DNA of 64,000 bases from Corynebacterium jeddahense (GCF_028609865.1 NZ_CP063194.1:434001-498000), one strand, 5' to 3'; numbered from the stretch's first letter, positions 45,217-57,716 are shown. Made by a program: numbers and translations. The notes: generated by a model from the sequence alone, not told the origin.

Positions 45217-46183
45217 CACGGCAATATGATCCGCGCATGGAGGAGTTTGCGGAAAGCGACGCGTTCCTCGACGCCCTGTCCCGCGGCGACGACGTCTCCG
45301 GCGGCACGGACCCGCTTGCCGCCGCGCTGCTTGGCCTCAAGGCGGACATCGACCGCCCGATGCCGCCGGCGCCGGTGCTTGACGCTGGCGCCGACACTAC
45401 GGTGCGGCGCGACGGGGGCAACGGCGAGGTCGCCTCGCTCGACGCCGCCCGCGCGAAGCGCCGCACGGCCAACCCCTGGGTCGCCGGCCTCATCGGCGCG
45501 GCGGCCGCGACCGTGGCCTGCGTGGGCACCGGCGCCGTGCTCTACGGCAACGCGCAGAGCCACCGCGACACGACGATGGTGGAGTTGGCGACGACGCTCG
45601 ACGAGCTCGAGGTGGCGAGCCAGAGCGGCGACGAGGAATCCACCCGCAACCTGCTCGAGCAGGCGCGCGGACTCGTCGCGTCGCTGAAGGAGCGCCCGTC
45701 GCGCATCCTCGGCGGCCAGGAGGACAAGCAGCCGAAGACCGTGACGTCGACGCTGACCGTCACCGAGGTGCCGGAGACCTCCCACGTGAAGTCGGACGTC
45801 ACGGAGCGGGAGCGCACCTCGGAGGCGGGGGCGTCCTCGGCCGCCGCATCGCCCGCCACCCCGGCCGCGCCAGCGAGCGCCGCGACGGGCGATGCGCAGC
45901 CGAGCGCCCAGCCGTCGTCGGCGGCGGGGACGAAGACCGCCGGCACTGGCGCTGGATCCGGTACCGCGTCCGGCTCGGAGTCGGCGCGCCGCACCTCCCC
46001 GGCCGTGTCCTCGCCGTCGCAGCCGGCCCAGCCGCAGCCGCAGCCGGAGCGCGGCGATGACACCGTGCGAACGGAGGAAGCCGCCGTCGAGGCGCCCGTC
46101 GTGGTCTCGGGCGGGCAGCTGGGCAATGACGCGCAGGTCGTGCACAGCCCGCGCGCCGTGCCGCCGGCCGGGTCGTCGATAAA

Positions 46184-46187
<4 letters not shown>
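45213..46187 (+). CDS. rsdA: Anti-sigma-D factor RsdA
   Basis: 324 residues. Short N-terminal sigma-binding part (YDPRMEEFAESDAFLDALSRG), one membrane helix at about residues 91-112 (WVAGLIGAAAATVACVGTGAVL), a coiled extracytoplasmic segment and a long Ser/Ala/Pro-rich disordered tail. ATGA overlap with sigD is the classical sigma/anti-sigma arrangement, and position matches Rv3413c (recalled). The stop shares CTAG with the opposite gene. Confidence 0.88.
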
Positions 46188-48202
<2,015 letters not shown>

Positions 48203-48212
48203 GGGAGTGCCA

Positions 48213-49364
48213 ATGCGCGACTACGTGGAAATTGGCATCGGGCGCGAGGCCCGCCGGGCGTACGAGCTGCGGGATCTTTCGATCGTGCCGCGCCGCCGCA
48301 CGCGTTCCTCCCAGGACGTGGACACGAGCTGGCATATCGACGCCTACACCTTCGGCATCCCCCTCGTCTCCCACCCGACCGACGCGCTGGCGAGCCCCGA
48401 GTTCGTCATCGAGTTGGGCAAGCAGGGCGGACTCGGCGTCATCGACGCGGAGGGGCTGTGGGGCCGCCACGCGTCCTTGGACGACGCGGTGGGCAGGGTC
48501 GTTTCCTCCGCCAAGCAGCCGTTCGGCATCGTCTCGGAGGATCAGTACCGCGAGTACATCGACGCCGGCCAGCGGGCCGTCCGCGCGCTGCAGGAGCTGC
48601 ACGCGGCGGAGCTGGACCGGGATCTGCTCACTGAGCGCATCGCCCAGGTGCGCGACGCCGGCGTGACGGTCGCGGTGCGGGTGAGCCCGCAAAACGCGCG
48701 AGAACTCGCGCCGGTGGTCATCGCCGCCGGGGCGGAGATCCTGTTCATCCAGGGCGCGGTCATCTCCGCCGAGCACGTGCAGCAGGGCGGCGAGCCGCTC
48801 AACCTCAAGGAGTTCGTCGGCTCCCTCGACGTGCCGGTCGTGGCCGGCGGGGTGTTCGACTACTCCACCGCGACGCACCTCATGCGCTCCGGCGTGGCCG
48901 GCGTGATCGTCGGCTCGGGCGAGAGCGAAACGGTCACGCGCGTGCCGATGGCCACGGCCATCGCAGACGTCGCGGCGGCGCGGCGCGACTACCTCGACGA
49001 GACGGGCGGGCGCTACGTCCACGTCCTCGCGGATGCGGACATGACCGGCTCGGGCGAGATCGCCGCCGCGCTCGCGTGCGGGGCCGACGCCGTCATGCTC
49101 GGCCAGCCGCTCGCGCAGGCGTCGGAGGCGGCCGGCCGCGGCGTGTACTGGGAGGCGCAGTCCGCGCACCCGCGGTTCCCGCGCGGCGGGGTTCGCAACG
49201 AGCTCAGTGGCGCGCAGGTGCCGCTTGAGGAGGTGCTCTTCGGTCCGTCGAGCGACCCGTGGGGCAAGCTCAACCTCGTCGGAGGTCTGCGCAGAATCAT
49301 GGGAAAGTGTGGCTATACTGATGTCAAAGCATTTCAGAAAGCCGATTTGGCAATCCGGACGTAA
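48213..49364 (+). CDS. guaB3: GuaB3, IMP dehydrogenase-related protein
   Basis: 383 residues, TIM-barrel of the IMPDH/GMPR family without CBS domains. It starts MRDYVEIGIGREARRAYELRD, the signature of the actinobacterial GuaB3 family. The catalytic Cys loop of IMPDH is missing: the corresponding site reads IVGSGESETVTRV. Activity is therefore doubtful. AGGGGAG sits 5 bases before ATG 48213. Directly downstream of guaB and probably co-transcribed. Confidence 0.9.
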   Translation: MRDYVEIGIGREARRAYELRDLSIVPRRRTRSSQDVDTSWHIDAYTFGIPLVSHPTDALASPEFVIELGKQGGLGVIDAEGLWGRHASLDDAVGRVVSSAKQPFGIVSEDQYREYIDAGQRAVRALQELHAAELDRDLLTERIAQVRDAGVTVAVRVSPQNARELAPVVIAAGAEILFIQGAVISAEHVQQGGEPLNLKEFVGSLDVPVVAGGVFDYSTATHLMRSGVAGVIVGSGESETVTRVPMATAIADVAAARRDYLDETGGRYVHVLADADMTGSGEIAAALACGADAVMLGQPLAQASEAAGRGVYWEAQSAHPRFPRGGVRNELSGAQVPLEEVLFGPSSDPWGKLNLVGGLRRIMGKCGYTDVKAFQKADLAIRT

Positions 49365-49384
49365 GAAATTGGATGTAGCTACCC

Positions 49385-50689
49385 ATGTCTAGCCGTGTGA
49401 CAATCCTCCGCGACGCGCCTGAAGGTCCCTCCCACGAGGTCGAGGTGAACGACATCTTCTTCTCGGTCACCGACGAGAAGGGTGTGATGACGCACGTCAA
49501 CGACGTGTTCATCCGCTACGCGCAGTACGGGGCCGACGAGATGATCGGCAAGCCGCACAACCTCATCCGCAACGAAGAGATGCCGGGCGGCGTGTTCAAG
49601 CTCATGTGGGACACGATCGAGGCGGGTCGCCCGTTCGCCGGGTACGTGCGCAACAAGGCGAAGAGCGGCTCGGCGTACGACGTGCTGGCGACCGTGACCC
49701 CGCTGCCGAACGGCGGCTACCTCTCCGTGCGCACCCGCCCGATGACGGACCGCTTCGAGGCCGCGGGCGCGGTGTACCAGGAAGCGAACCTCGTCGAGCA
49801 CGAGGCGCAGGCGAACGGCGTCGGCCGCCGCGAGCGCGCCATCGCCGGTGCTGAGAAGATGGCGGAGCTGCTCCCGGACTACGAGGCGTTCATTCGCGAC
49901 AGCCTGCCGGCCGAGGTGCAGGCACTCGAGGACGCCGGGTTCACCCTGCCGGAGGGCTCCGGCCCGATCTACGACGCCGCGGTGGCGCTCTACCGCGACC
50001 TCGACTCCTTCATGTCCGTGCAGACCGAGATCAAGGAGGCCGCGGACGAGCTGCGCAAGGCCAGCGCCACCCTCGTCGAGGAGAACGCGGTGACGAACAA
50101 CGTCAAGGCGGAGATGGAAAACGTGGTCACGGAGGGCGCGTCGCGCACCCTCCTCCTCGCGCCGCTGCAGGTGTGGGCTACGATGCGCGGGATTATCGAC
50201 GAAAACGCGCAGTCCCTTGCCGAGGTGGCGGAGGAGCTGTACGCGAAGACCGCGAACGCACGCATGGCGATCGCGCTTGCCCGCCTGCACACCGCGCAGA
50301 CCACCCAGTTTGCCACCGAGCAGAACTCCGGCGCGGACACCGCGGTCTCGATGCAGTTGCTTGTCGACGCGCTCGAGGCCGACGTCCGGGAGATGGACGA
50401 CGCGGTGTTCCTGCACTCGTCCTTCCGCCGCCGCGTGGAACTGAAGGTCAACTCCATCTCCGAGCTGACGAAGATCCCGCTCGAGATGATCCGCCGCTGG
50501 TCCCAGAACACGAACGACGCCACGATGGGCCCCGAGGTGCTGCCGCTGGTGGAGCAGGTGAACAAGGCGATGGAGGCCGCCGACGCCTCGATTTCGCAGC
50601 TGCAGCACTCTGCGGAGAAGCTCGCGCAGGCGCCGTCGACCGACGACGTCCGCGCGGCGCTCGACCGCCTCGCTGAGACCGTCCGCTAA
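49385..50689 (+). CDS. Cytoplasmic Aer-like PAS sensor protein
   Basis: 434 residues. The N-terminal PAS domain (~20-125) is of the aerotaxis-receptor kind: MTHVNDVFIRYAQYGADEMI, GKPHNLIRNEEMPGGVFKLM, WDTIEAGRPFAGYVRNKAKS, with THxND and R-x-E-x-MP positions related to FAD contacts in Aer. The rest is ~300 residues of helix with no membrane segment and no recognisable chemoreceptor signalling tip. FAD binding and redox sensing are inferred. It follows guaB3 by 20 bases. Unexpected in a non-flagellated genus; no chemotaxis gene is visible in the window. Confidence 0.75.
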   Translation: MSSRVTILRDAPEGPSHEVEVNDIFFSVTDEKGVMTHVNDVFIRYAQYGADEMIGKPHNLIRNEEMPGGVFKLMWDTIEAGRPFAGYVRNKAKSGSAYDVLATVTPLPNGGYLSVRTRPMTDRFEAAGAVYQEANLVEHEAQANGVGRRERAIAGAEKMAELLPDYEAFIRDSLPAEVQALEDAGFTLPEGSGPIYDAAVALYRDLDSFMSVQTEIKEAADELRKASATLVEENAVTNNVKAEMENVVTEGASRTLLLAPLQVWATMRGIIDENAQSLAEVAEELYAKTANARMAIALARLHTAQTTQFATEQNSGADTAVSMQLLVDALEADVREMDDAVFLHSSFRRRVELKVNSISELTKIPLEMIRRWSQNTNDATMGPEVLPLVEQVNKAMEAADASISQLQHSAEKLAQAPSTDDVRAALDRLAETVR

Positions 50690-50711
50690 CCGCCCAGCGC
50701 CGAGCCGGCCC

Positions 50712-51611
50712 CTACACGGCCGGCGGCATCGTCTTGCGCAGCCGGCGGCCGGCGAGCGTCTGGTTCACCGACGCGCTGATCACCAGTGCGATCGCGGCGA
50801 GCTTGAGCGCGCTCGGATCTTGGTGCAGCACGATCCATCCGATGAGCGCGGCGAACGCCGGCTCGAACGAGATGAGGATGGAAAAGACCTGGGGCCGGAG
50901 GCGTCGCATAGCAATGAGCTCGAGCGTGGCCGGGATGAGCGACGCCATGACGCTCGTGCCCACCGCGACGAGCATGAGGTGCGGGTCCGTGGCGATTACG
51001 AGCACGCCCCGGAACCCGAACGGCAGCGTGGCCAGGCCGCCGACGGTGAGCGCGACGGCGAGCCCGCCCTGGCCCGGGATGAGCGCGCCAGTGCGCTTGT
51101 TGGCCAGGATGTAGAGTGCCCAGAACGCGCCGGCCACGAGCGTGAGCGCGACGCCGACGCGGTCGAGGAGCTCGCCGGAGTAGGAGTCCACGCCGAGCAG
51201 CACCATGCCGGTGAGCGCGAGGAGGACGGAGATGCCGTCGCGCACGGAGCGCGACAGCGCCGCCGCGAGCAAGAGCGGGCCGAGGAACTCGATGGTCACG
51301 GCGGCGCCGAGCGGGATGCGCGAGATGCCCGCGTAGAAGAAGCCGTTCATCGCGCCGAGCGAGACGCCGAGCACGAGCGCGCAGCCCCACTGCTCCGGCG
51401 TCCAGCGCCACATCGCGGGCCGGGAGACGGCGAGGAGGATGACGCCGGCGATGAGCACGCGCAGCGAACTCGTCGCCCACGTCCCGGCGTGCGGGAACAG
51501 CTGCGTGGCCAGCGCGGCGCCGAGCTGGAGGAACAAACAGGAGCCGAGGATGCACAGCACGGCGACCCGGTCGGGGGCGGGCTCGACGGGGGCAGGGGCG
51601 CGCAGTGTCAT
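50712..51611 (-). CDS. EamA/RhtA-type amino-acid exporter
   Basis: 299 residues with ten membrane helices and two EamA repeats (LFLQLGAALATQLFP ... AVTIEFLGPLLLAA; then FWALYILANKRTGA ... SLIPATLELIAMRRL). It resembles RhtA-like threonine/homoserine exporters. ATG 51611 is preferred: CACAAT lies 7 bases upstream and no ribosome binding site is seen, i.e. leaderless; ATG 51620 is possible. Divergent from guaA across a 77-base region. Confidence 0.85.
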   Translation of the reverse strand: MTLRAPAPVEPAPDRVAVLCILGSCLFLQLGAALATQLFPHAGTWATSSLRVLIAGVILLAVSRPAMWRWTPEQWGCALVLGVSLGAMNGFFYAGISRIPLGAAVTIEFLGPLLLAAALSRSVRDGISVLLALTGMVLLGVDSYSGELLDRVGVALTLVAGAFWALYILANKRTGALIPGQGGLAVALTVGGLATLPFGFRGVLVIATDPHLMLVAVGTSVMASLIPATLELIAMRRLRPQVFSILISFEPAFAALIGWIVLHQDPSALKLAAIALVISASVNQTLAGRRLRKTMPPAV

Positions 51612-51674
51612 GGGGATCATTGTGCGGGTGCCGGTGAGCGGTGCACAAGCTGCGGGGCCGGAAACCGGATCGGC

Positions 51675-51680
51675 TACTAT
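51675..51680 (+). promoter_or_regulatory. -10 box of guaA
   Basis: TACTAT ends 8 bases before GTG 51689, so the transcript would begin at about the start codon. The same TACTATCTGGCG sequence precedes imuA' at 59748. Confidence 0.6.
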
Positions 51681-51688
51681 CTGGCGGT

Positions 51689-53242
<1,554 letters not shown>

Positions 53243-53249
53243 GCCGATG

Positions 53250-53290
53250 ACAACGCCCGAGGAGCGCAATGCTCCTCGGGCGTTGTGCTT
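53250..53290. terminator. Bidirectional terminator between guaA and the PspC/LiaF gene
   Basis: 16-bp perfect stem: ACAACGCCCGAGGAGC (53250-53265) with its complement at 53271-53286, loop GCAAT, followed by GCTT. Confidence 0.88.
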
Positions 53291-53308
53291 CGAGTGGACA
53301 ATGGGGGG

Positions 53309-54394
53309 CTACTCCGGCAACGTGGCGGTGATCGCTCCGACGCGCTGCGTGAGATTGAGGGTGAGCAGCTCACCGTCCTTGTCTTCGTTCTGTTTCCCAA
53401 GCGGGCAGTCGGTGTCGCCGATACTCGTCGTGCAGTGAACCTCGACGGGAGCGTTGCTCGGCAGCACAACATCAAGCTGTCCAACGAGGATGGACACGTT
53501 GACCGTCTTGGGCTCTTTGAGCGGCTCAAGGCGCGACAGGTCGATTCGCTGGCTGCCAACAAATCCATCGATGTCCGGGATGGATTCGGCGTCCTCAAAC
53601 GTCAGGTCGAAGTCGGTGACCTCGACGTCATTCTGCTGTTCGCTCTCGGGACCCAACCGCACCTCGAAGTGCCCGCCGGTCTTCATGGTTGCCGCGGCAA
53701 GAATGCCTACCACCAGCCCGGCTACGGGAACCCAGATCCATCCGCGGTTCCTGGTGGGTTTTTGCGCGTGCGTCGGCTCCACCGGATCAGGCAAGTGCCA
53801 GAGATCAGGGGCGGCCCCGAGCGGGTCCCACGCTGGGGGTTTGAGGCCCTTACCCGGGTGAGGGTAGCCCTCCGGTGGGGTGAGGTGGGAGGTGTCGAGG
53901 GTTGGGGTGGCGTCGTGAAGCGAAGGCTCCGGCGGTCCAGCGAGCAGGCCCATGGGGGGTTCGGGCTGACGCTGATGCGCGAAGTACCAGCCGGCGGCGA
54001 ACAGGATGAAGGTGACTAGCACAGCGCGTGCGTCGCCTGCCACCGATATCGAGGGGAAGAAGATGAGCATGCCGAGAAGCAGCCACCAGCCGGTGTCACG
54101 CTCCTTCTTCTCTTGCGTCGTGAGCTCCTCGCCGGAGGTGACAACGGCGCTCCAGGGGCTGCGGGTCATGCCGAAGCGCGGCATGTTGATCCAGCACAGA
54201 AGGTACAGGAAGATGCCGCCGCCGAAGGCGAGCGAGAGTACTGCGAAGACGACACGAACGAATACTGGGTCGATCTGGTAACGGGCGCCGATGCCTTCGC
54301 AGACGCCGCCGACAACAGCTTTGCCGCCCTGGTCCTCCGGGATGCGGGGCGGGCGGGTGTCCCACATCTGGGTGAGGGTGCTTCGTGTTTCCAT
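53309..54394 (-). CDS. PspC-domain membrane protein with LiaF-like C-terminal domain
   Basis: 361 residues. PspC domain at about 20-75 (KAVVGGVCEGIGARYQIDPV, VFAVLSLAFGGGIFLYLLCW), further helices to ~135, a Pro-rich linker, one more helix (~220-240), and a C-terminal beta-rich domain (RIDLSRLEPLKEPKTVNVSI) like the LiaF/cell-wall-antibiotic-response domain. Divergent from a kinase/regulator pair, so probably the LiaF-like negative partner of a three-component envelope-stress system (CesSR in C. glutamicum, recalled). Confidence 0.85.
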   Translation of the reverse strand: METRSTLTQMWDTRPPRIPEDQGGKAVVGGVCEGIGARYQIDPVFVRVVFAVLSLAFGGGIFLYLLCWINMPRFGMTRSPWSAVVTSGEELTTQEKKERDTGWWLLLGMLIFFPSISVAGDARAVLVTFILFAAGWYFAHQRQPEPPMGLLAGPPEPSLHDATPTLDTSHLTPPEGYPHPGKGLKPPAWDPLGAAPDLWHLPDPVEPTHAQKPTRNRGWIWVPVAGLVVGILAAATMKTGGHFEVRLGPESEQQNDVEVTDFDLTFEDAESIPDIDGFVGSQRIDLSRLEPLKEPKTVNVSILVGQLDVVLPSNAPVEVHCTTSIGDTDCPLGKQNEDKDGELLTLNLTQRVGAITATLPE

Positions 54395-54431
54395 GCCTCC
54401 ATCCTGCGTTGCGCCGGTGGAAAGCGGTATC

Positions 54432-54470
54432 GGGATCGCCCCTGATTTTTCGCGTCAGGGTGATCCCTGA
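54432..54470. promoter_or_regulatory. Imperfect inverted repeat in the divergent LiaF/kinase region, candidate CesR operator
   Basis: GGGATCGCCCCTGA (54432-54445) and TCAGGGTGATCCC (54455-54467) are near-perfect inverted arms; the second arm itself extends to TCAGGGTGATCCCTGA. It lies between the two divergent start codons, where autoregulation by the response regulator would be expected. Confidence 0.5.
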
Positions 54471-54506
54471 TGTGCCGGTGGGTGGTGTCGTGGAACCATA
54501 GTGTGC

Positions 54507-55643
54507 ATGCCTGCATCCTTGTATCCGAAGATGACGCGAGAACGCTCTGAGCGGGTCGTCGCCGGTGTGGCGGCCGGTGCGGCGCGGCATCTTGGGCTGG
54601 ATGTGAAGTGGGTACGGCTGTTTTTCGTGGCGGCTAGCTTCGCCGGTGGCTTTGGCGCGCTGCTTTACGCGGCGTTGTGGATGTTCGTGCCGTTGAGCAG
54701 GACTGACGAGCCTGTCACGCGGCAGCGCCTCAGTCCAGTCAACGTGGGGCTTGTGGCGTTGGGCTTTGCAGGTGCGCTGATCGCGCTCCAAGTGTCGTCG
54801 GGGGCGGGCGCGACCGTGGTGTTCGTGCTCGGCGTGCTTATCGTCGGTGCGGTGATCGCGCTGCAGGCGTACGACCGCGGCACGGGAACCGCGGCCAACG
54901 TTGCGGCGCTCACGCTCGGCGCGGTGCTCATCATCGCCGGGGCGCTGGCAGTGGCGGTGCTCGGGGAGAGCGCCGGAGTGGCCGGCGTCGTGGTTTCCGT
55001 GCTGGTCACTGTGGTCGGTGTAGCGGTGCTCGTTGTCCCGCTCATTGTGAAGCTGGCAAACTCGCTCGTTGCCGAGCGCGAGGCGAAGGCGGTGGCGGAC
55101 CAGCGCGCCGAGATCGCCTCGCGTCTGCACGATTCGGTGTTGCAGACGCTGGCGCTCATACAGAAGGAAGCGGGCGATGAAGCCGCGGTGACGCGCCTCG
55201 CGCACAGCCAGGAACGCGAGCTCAGAGCCTGGCTTTTCGACGACGCCACGCCCAACCACACCACCACCTTCGCCGCATTGCAGAAAGCAGCCGGGGAAGT
55301 GGAGGACATGTTCGGGGTGGTGATCCAGCCGGTGACGGTGGGTGAGGATGTGGCCTTCGACGAGCGCACCGAGGCCGTCGTACTTGCCGCGAGGGAGGCG
55401 ATGGTCAACGCGGCGAAGCACGCCGGAGTGGACACTATCGACGTGTACGCGGAGCACCTAGCCGGCGAACTCACTGTGTTCGTCCGGGATCGCGGCACCG
55501 GCTTCGACGTGGGCGCGATCCCGGAGGATCGGCACGGGGTGCGGGATTCCATTATTGGCCGGGTTGAAAAGGCTGGCGGTCGCGTGGGCGTGGAATCGTC
55601 GCCAAGCAATGGCTCCGAGATCGAATTAGCGTTGACGCTATGA
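54507..55643 (+). CDS. PspC-domain sensor histidine kinase (CesS-like)
   Basis: 378 residues. N-terminal PspC-like domain (~8-60: ERVVAGVAAGAARHLGLDVK), further membrane helices to ~185, then a HisKA_3 dimerisation helix with the phospho-acceptor in EIASRLHDSVLQTLALIQ and a HATPase domain (REAMVNAAKHAG, VRDRGTGFDVG). NarL-type kinase for cell-envelope stress. ATG 54507 is close behind a CATAGT -10-like box; GTG 54501 is an alternative. ATGA overlap with the response regulator. Confidence 0.88.
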   Translation: MPASLYPKMTRERSERVVAGVAAGAARHLGLDVKWVRLFFVAASFAGGFGALLYAALWMFVPLSRTDEPVTRQRLSPVNVGLVALGFAGALIALQVSSGAGATVVFVLGVLIVGAVIALQAYDRGTGTAANVAALTLGAVLIIAGALAVAVLGESAGVAGVVVSVLVTVVGVAVLVVPLIVKLANSLVAEREAKAVADQRAEIASRLHDSVLQTLALIQKEAGDEAAVTRLAHSQERELRAWLFDDATPNHTTTFAALQKAAGEVEDMFGVVIQPVTVGEDVAFDERTEAVVLAAREAMVNAAKHAGVDTIDVYAEHLAGELTVFVRDRGTGFDVGAIPEDRHGVRDSIIGRVEKAGGRVGVESSPSNGSEIELALTL

Positions 55644-56275
55644 CCCGCGTGTTTTTGGTGGATGACCACTCCGTGTTCCGCGCTGGCGTGCGCGCAGAAC
55701 TCGCTGCTGCGAGCGGTGCCGAATTAGACGTCGTTGGGGAAGCTGGCACCGTCGCCGAGGCGGTGCGTGGGATCGAAGACACGCAACCCGATGTCGTGCT
55801 GCTGGATGTGCATATGCCCGACGGCGGGGGACTCGCGGTGATCAAGCGCGCGCCGGAGCCGCAGTACCTGGCGCTTTCGGTGTCCGACGCTGCGGAAGAT
55901 GTCATCGCGCTGATCCGGGCGGGGGCGCGCGGGTACGTGACTAAGAACATCTCGGGGGAGGAGCTCGCTGAGGCGGTTGAGCGTGTGCGCGGCGGGGACG
56001 CGTATTTTTCGCCGCGCCTTGCCGGTTTTGTGCTCGACGCGTTCGCCTCAGGCCCGGTTGTGGAAGAGACCGACCCGACGGTGGACTCGCTCACCCGCCG
56101 CGAGTTGGAGGTGCTGCGCCTGCTTGCTCGCGGCTACACGTACAAGGAAATCGGGGAAAGGCTCTTCATCTCGGTGAAGACGGTGGAAACGCACGCCTCC
56201 AACATCCTGCGCAAGACCCAGACCTCAAACCGGAATCAACTCACGCGCTGGGCGGTGGCGCGGGATTTAGGTTAG
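55640..56275 (+). CDS. NarL/LuxR-family response regulator (CesR-like)
   Basis: 211 residues. Receiver domain: acidic pocket FLVDDHSVFRAG, phospho-acceptor Asp in DVVLLDVHMPDGGG, and K in GYVTKNISGEEL. LuxR helix-turn-helix at ~145-205: SLTRRELEVLRLLARGYTYK, SVKTVETHASNILRKT. Partner of the preceding kinase. Its probable targets include the divergent PspC/LiaF gene. Confidence 0.9.
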   Translation: MTRVFLVDDHSVFRAGVRAELAAASGAELDVVGEAGTVAEAVRGIEDTQPDVVLLDVHMPDGGGLAVIKRAPEPQYLALSVSDAAEDVIALIRAGARGYVTKNISGEELAEAVERVRGGDAYFSPRLAGFVLDAFASGPVVEETDPTVDSLTRRELEVLRLLARGYTYKEIGERLFISVKTVETHASNILRKTQTSNRNQLTRWAVARDLG

Positions 56276-56323
56276 TGGCCCTGACATCCGGTTCCAGCTC
56301 ACCGGGTGGGGGCGGCGTGGGCG

Positions 56324-56600
56324 TTAGGGTGAGGGGGCCGTCAGGTCGTCGATACGTAGCTCGCTTAAATCGCCCGGAGATGACGCGAGTCTGACCGCTT
56401 GCCGCTGCACCGCAGCCTCGAAGAGGTTGCGCACCCAGCGGGCGTTGCCGAACTCGGGCAAGTTGGTCCTTGACACCTTGGAGGCCCACCATGGCGTCCA
56501 ACTGCTGCTGGGCGGAGCGGTGCATGGTCGGTGGTGCTGCGGGCACGCACGCCTCGACGTCGCTCCCGCGGACCTCAAGCACCTCCGCCACCAGGTTGTT
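56324..56600 (-). pseudogene. AAA+ ATPase remnant (EccA/CbxX-like)
   Basis: On the minus strand one frame gives QQQLDAMVGLQGVKDQ, the usual lead into the Walker A region of EccA/CbxX-type AAA+ proteins. Then, with a frame change near 56463, the other gives LPEFGNARWVRNLFEAAV, RQAVRLASSPGDLSEL and a natural end. The P-loop, Walker B and sensor residues between them are deleted, so it is inactive. Whether it was an EccA for the type VII system or an unrelated AAA+ protein is not decidable here. Confidence 0.65.
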
Positions 56601-56624
56601 CGCCGGTCGCCCGTGGAGGCGCCG

Positions 56625-57018
56625 GTACTGCTACAACACCGAAAGCGGCCTGGGCCGTGCCGAGCGCGAGCTCGCCGCCACCGTGGCCTCGCGCCTGAAC
56701 GGCTGCGAGTACTGCGCGTCTGTGCACCAGGGCCGCTCCAAGGATGAGGGAGGCGACGCGGAGGCCATTGACTCGCTTCTCGACGAAGGCGTCACCGCCG
56801 ACCTCGCCTCCAAGCTGTGGAACGCCATCCGGGACGCCGCGGTGGCGCTGACCCGCACCCCGTTTGCGTTTGGCACGCCACACGTGGAGGCGCTGCGGGC
56901 CGCGGGCCTGGACGATCTTGCGGTGCTGGACGTGGTGAACTCGTCCGCGTTTTTCAACTGGGCGAACCGGCTCATGCTCACCCTCGGCGAGCCGGACGTG
57001 CCGAAGCGCTACCGCTAG
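56625..57018 (+). pseudogene. AhpD-like carboxymuconolactone-decarboxylase-domain protein, 5'-truncated
   Basis: 131 codons of a peroxidase-related protein: GLGRAERELAATVASRLNGC, the redox motif CEYCASVHQ, and LDVVNSSAFFNWANRLMLT before the stop. The normal N-terminal ~60 residues are missing; the frame instead runs back through the antisense of the AAA+ remnant. Joined head-on to that remnant near 56600-56625, it marks a deletion junction. Confidence 0.65.
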
Positions 57019-57048
57019 CCGGGCGCTGCGGCCGGTTCGGGCCTACCG

Positions 57049-57537
57049 CTAGCCGCGCCAGACCAGGTCGTCGTTACCGCCCGGGCCCGCCGGCGGCTCC
57101 GGCTGGCGCGCGTAGGTGAAGAACCAGACGAGGAAGAACGCGGCGAAGCTGATCAGCGCGCCGCGCACGTCCGATGCCTGGCTCAGCGCGGGCAGGAACA
57201 CGATCAGGCCGATGAGCAGCCACCATCCGGGCTTGCGCTCCTCAATCTCGCGCGGGCTGAGCTGCTCTTTCGGCGTGACAATCGCCTTCGCCGGCGTGAT
57301 GTCCATACCCACGCGCGGCATGAACATCCAGCACAGCAGGTAGGCGAAGATTCCCCCGCCGAATGCGAGACCCAGGATGACAAACGCGACGCGCACGGCC
57401 ACCGGATCCACTTTGTAGCGCTGGCCGAAGCCGGCGCACACCCCGGCGATGACGGCGCGTCCGCCCGCGTCCTTCGGGATGCGGCGCGGGCGGGTGTCCC
57501 ACATGTGCTTCAGTGACGTCGAAGAGTTTTGAGCCAT
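57049..57537 (-). CDS. Short PspC-domain membrane protein, paralogue of the LiaF-like gene
   Basis: 162 residues. The same opening as the protein at 53309-54394: MWDTRPRRIPKDAGGRAVIA, GVCAGFGQRYKVDPVAVRV, GGGIFAYLLCWMFMPRVGM, then two further helices. It lacks the C-terminal LiaF-like domain. GATAAT lies 7 bases before ATG 57537 with no ribosome binding site, so it is leaderless; ATG 57546 is an alternative. It is a local duplicate of the stress-locus gene, separated by the decay patch. Confidence 0.82.
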   Translation of the reverse strand: MAQNSSTSLKHMWDTRPRRIPKDAGGRAVIAGVCAGFGQRYKVDPVAVRVAFVILGLAFGGGIFAYLLCWMFMPRVGMDITPAKAIVTPKEQLSPREIEERKPGWWLLIGLIVFLPALSQASDVRGALISFAAFFLVWFFTYARQPEPPAGPGGNDDLVWRG

Positions 57538-57618
57538 GCGCGCCATTATCCGCGTTGCGGACAGATGGTGCAGCCGGGTGGGAGTGCGCCGGTGTCTGCC
57601 TGTGACCAGCTCCCGCGG

Positions 57619-57707
57619 AGCTCGAAAGCTACTGGAAAGCTACTCGAAAGGGAATGTTTCTAGGTTGAGCTGCGAAAACTCGTCTACTAGAAAGCCTTTC
57701 GAGTAGA
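57619..57707 (+). repeat. 89-base direct repeat, left copy, with operator-like boxes
   Basis: 84 of 89 bases match 59108-59196. Inside are tandem boxes CTACTGGAAAG and CTACTCGAAAG, then CTACTAGAAAG-C-CTTTCGAGTAG, an 11-bp inverted repeat. The last arm overlaps the -10 box TAGAAT (57704-57709) of the following gene, so binding there would block transcription. Confidence 0.85.
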
Positions 57708-57716
57708 ATTCCTCGC

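Noticed and set aside
48213..49364. Calling the second guaB-like gene a functional IMP dehydrogenase
   Set aside because: It lacks the CBS domains and the catalytic cysteine loop; it matches the GuaB3 family instead.
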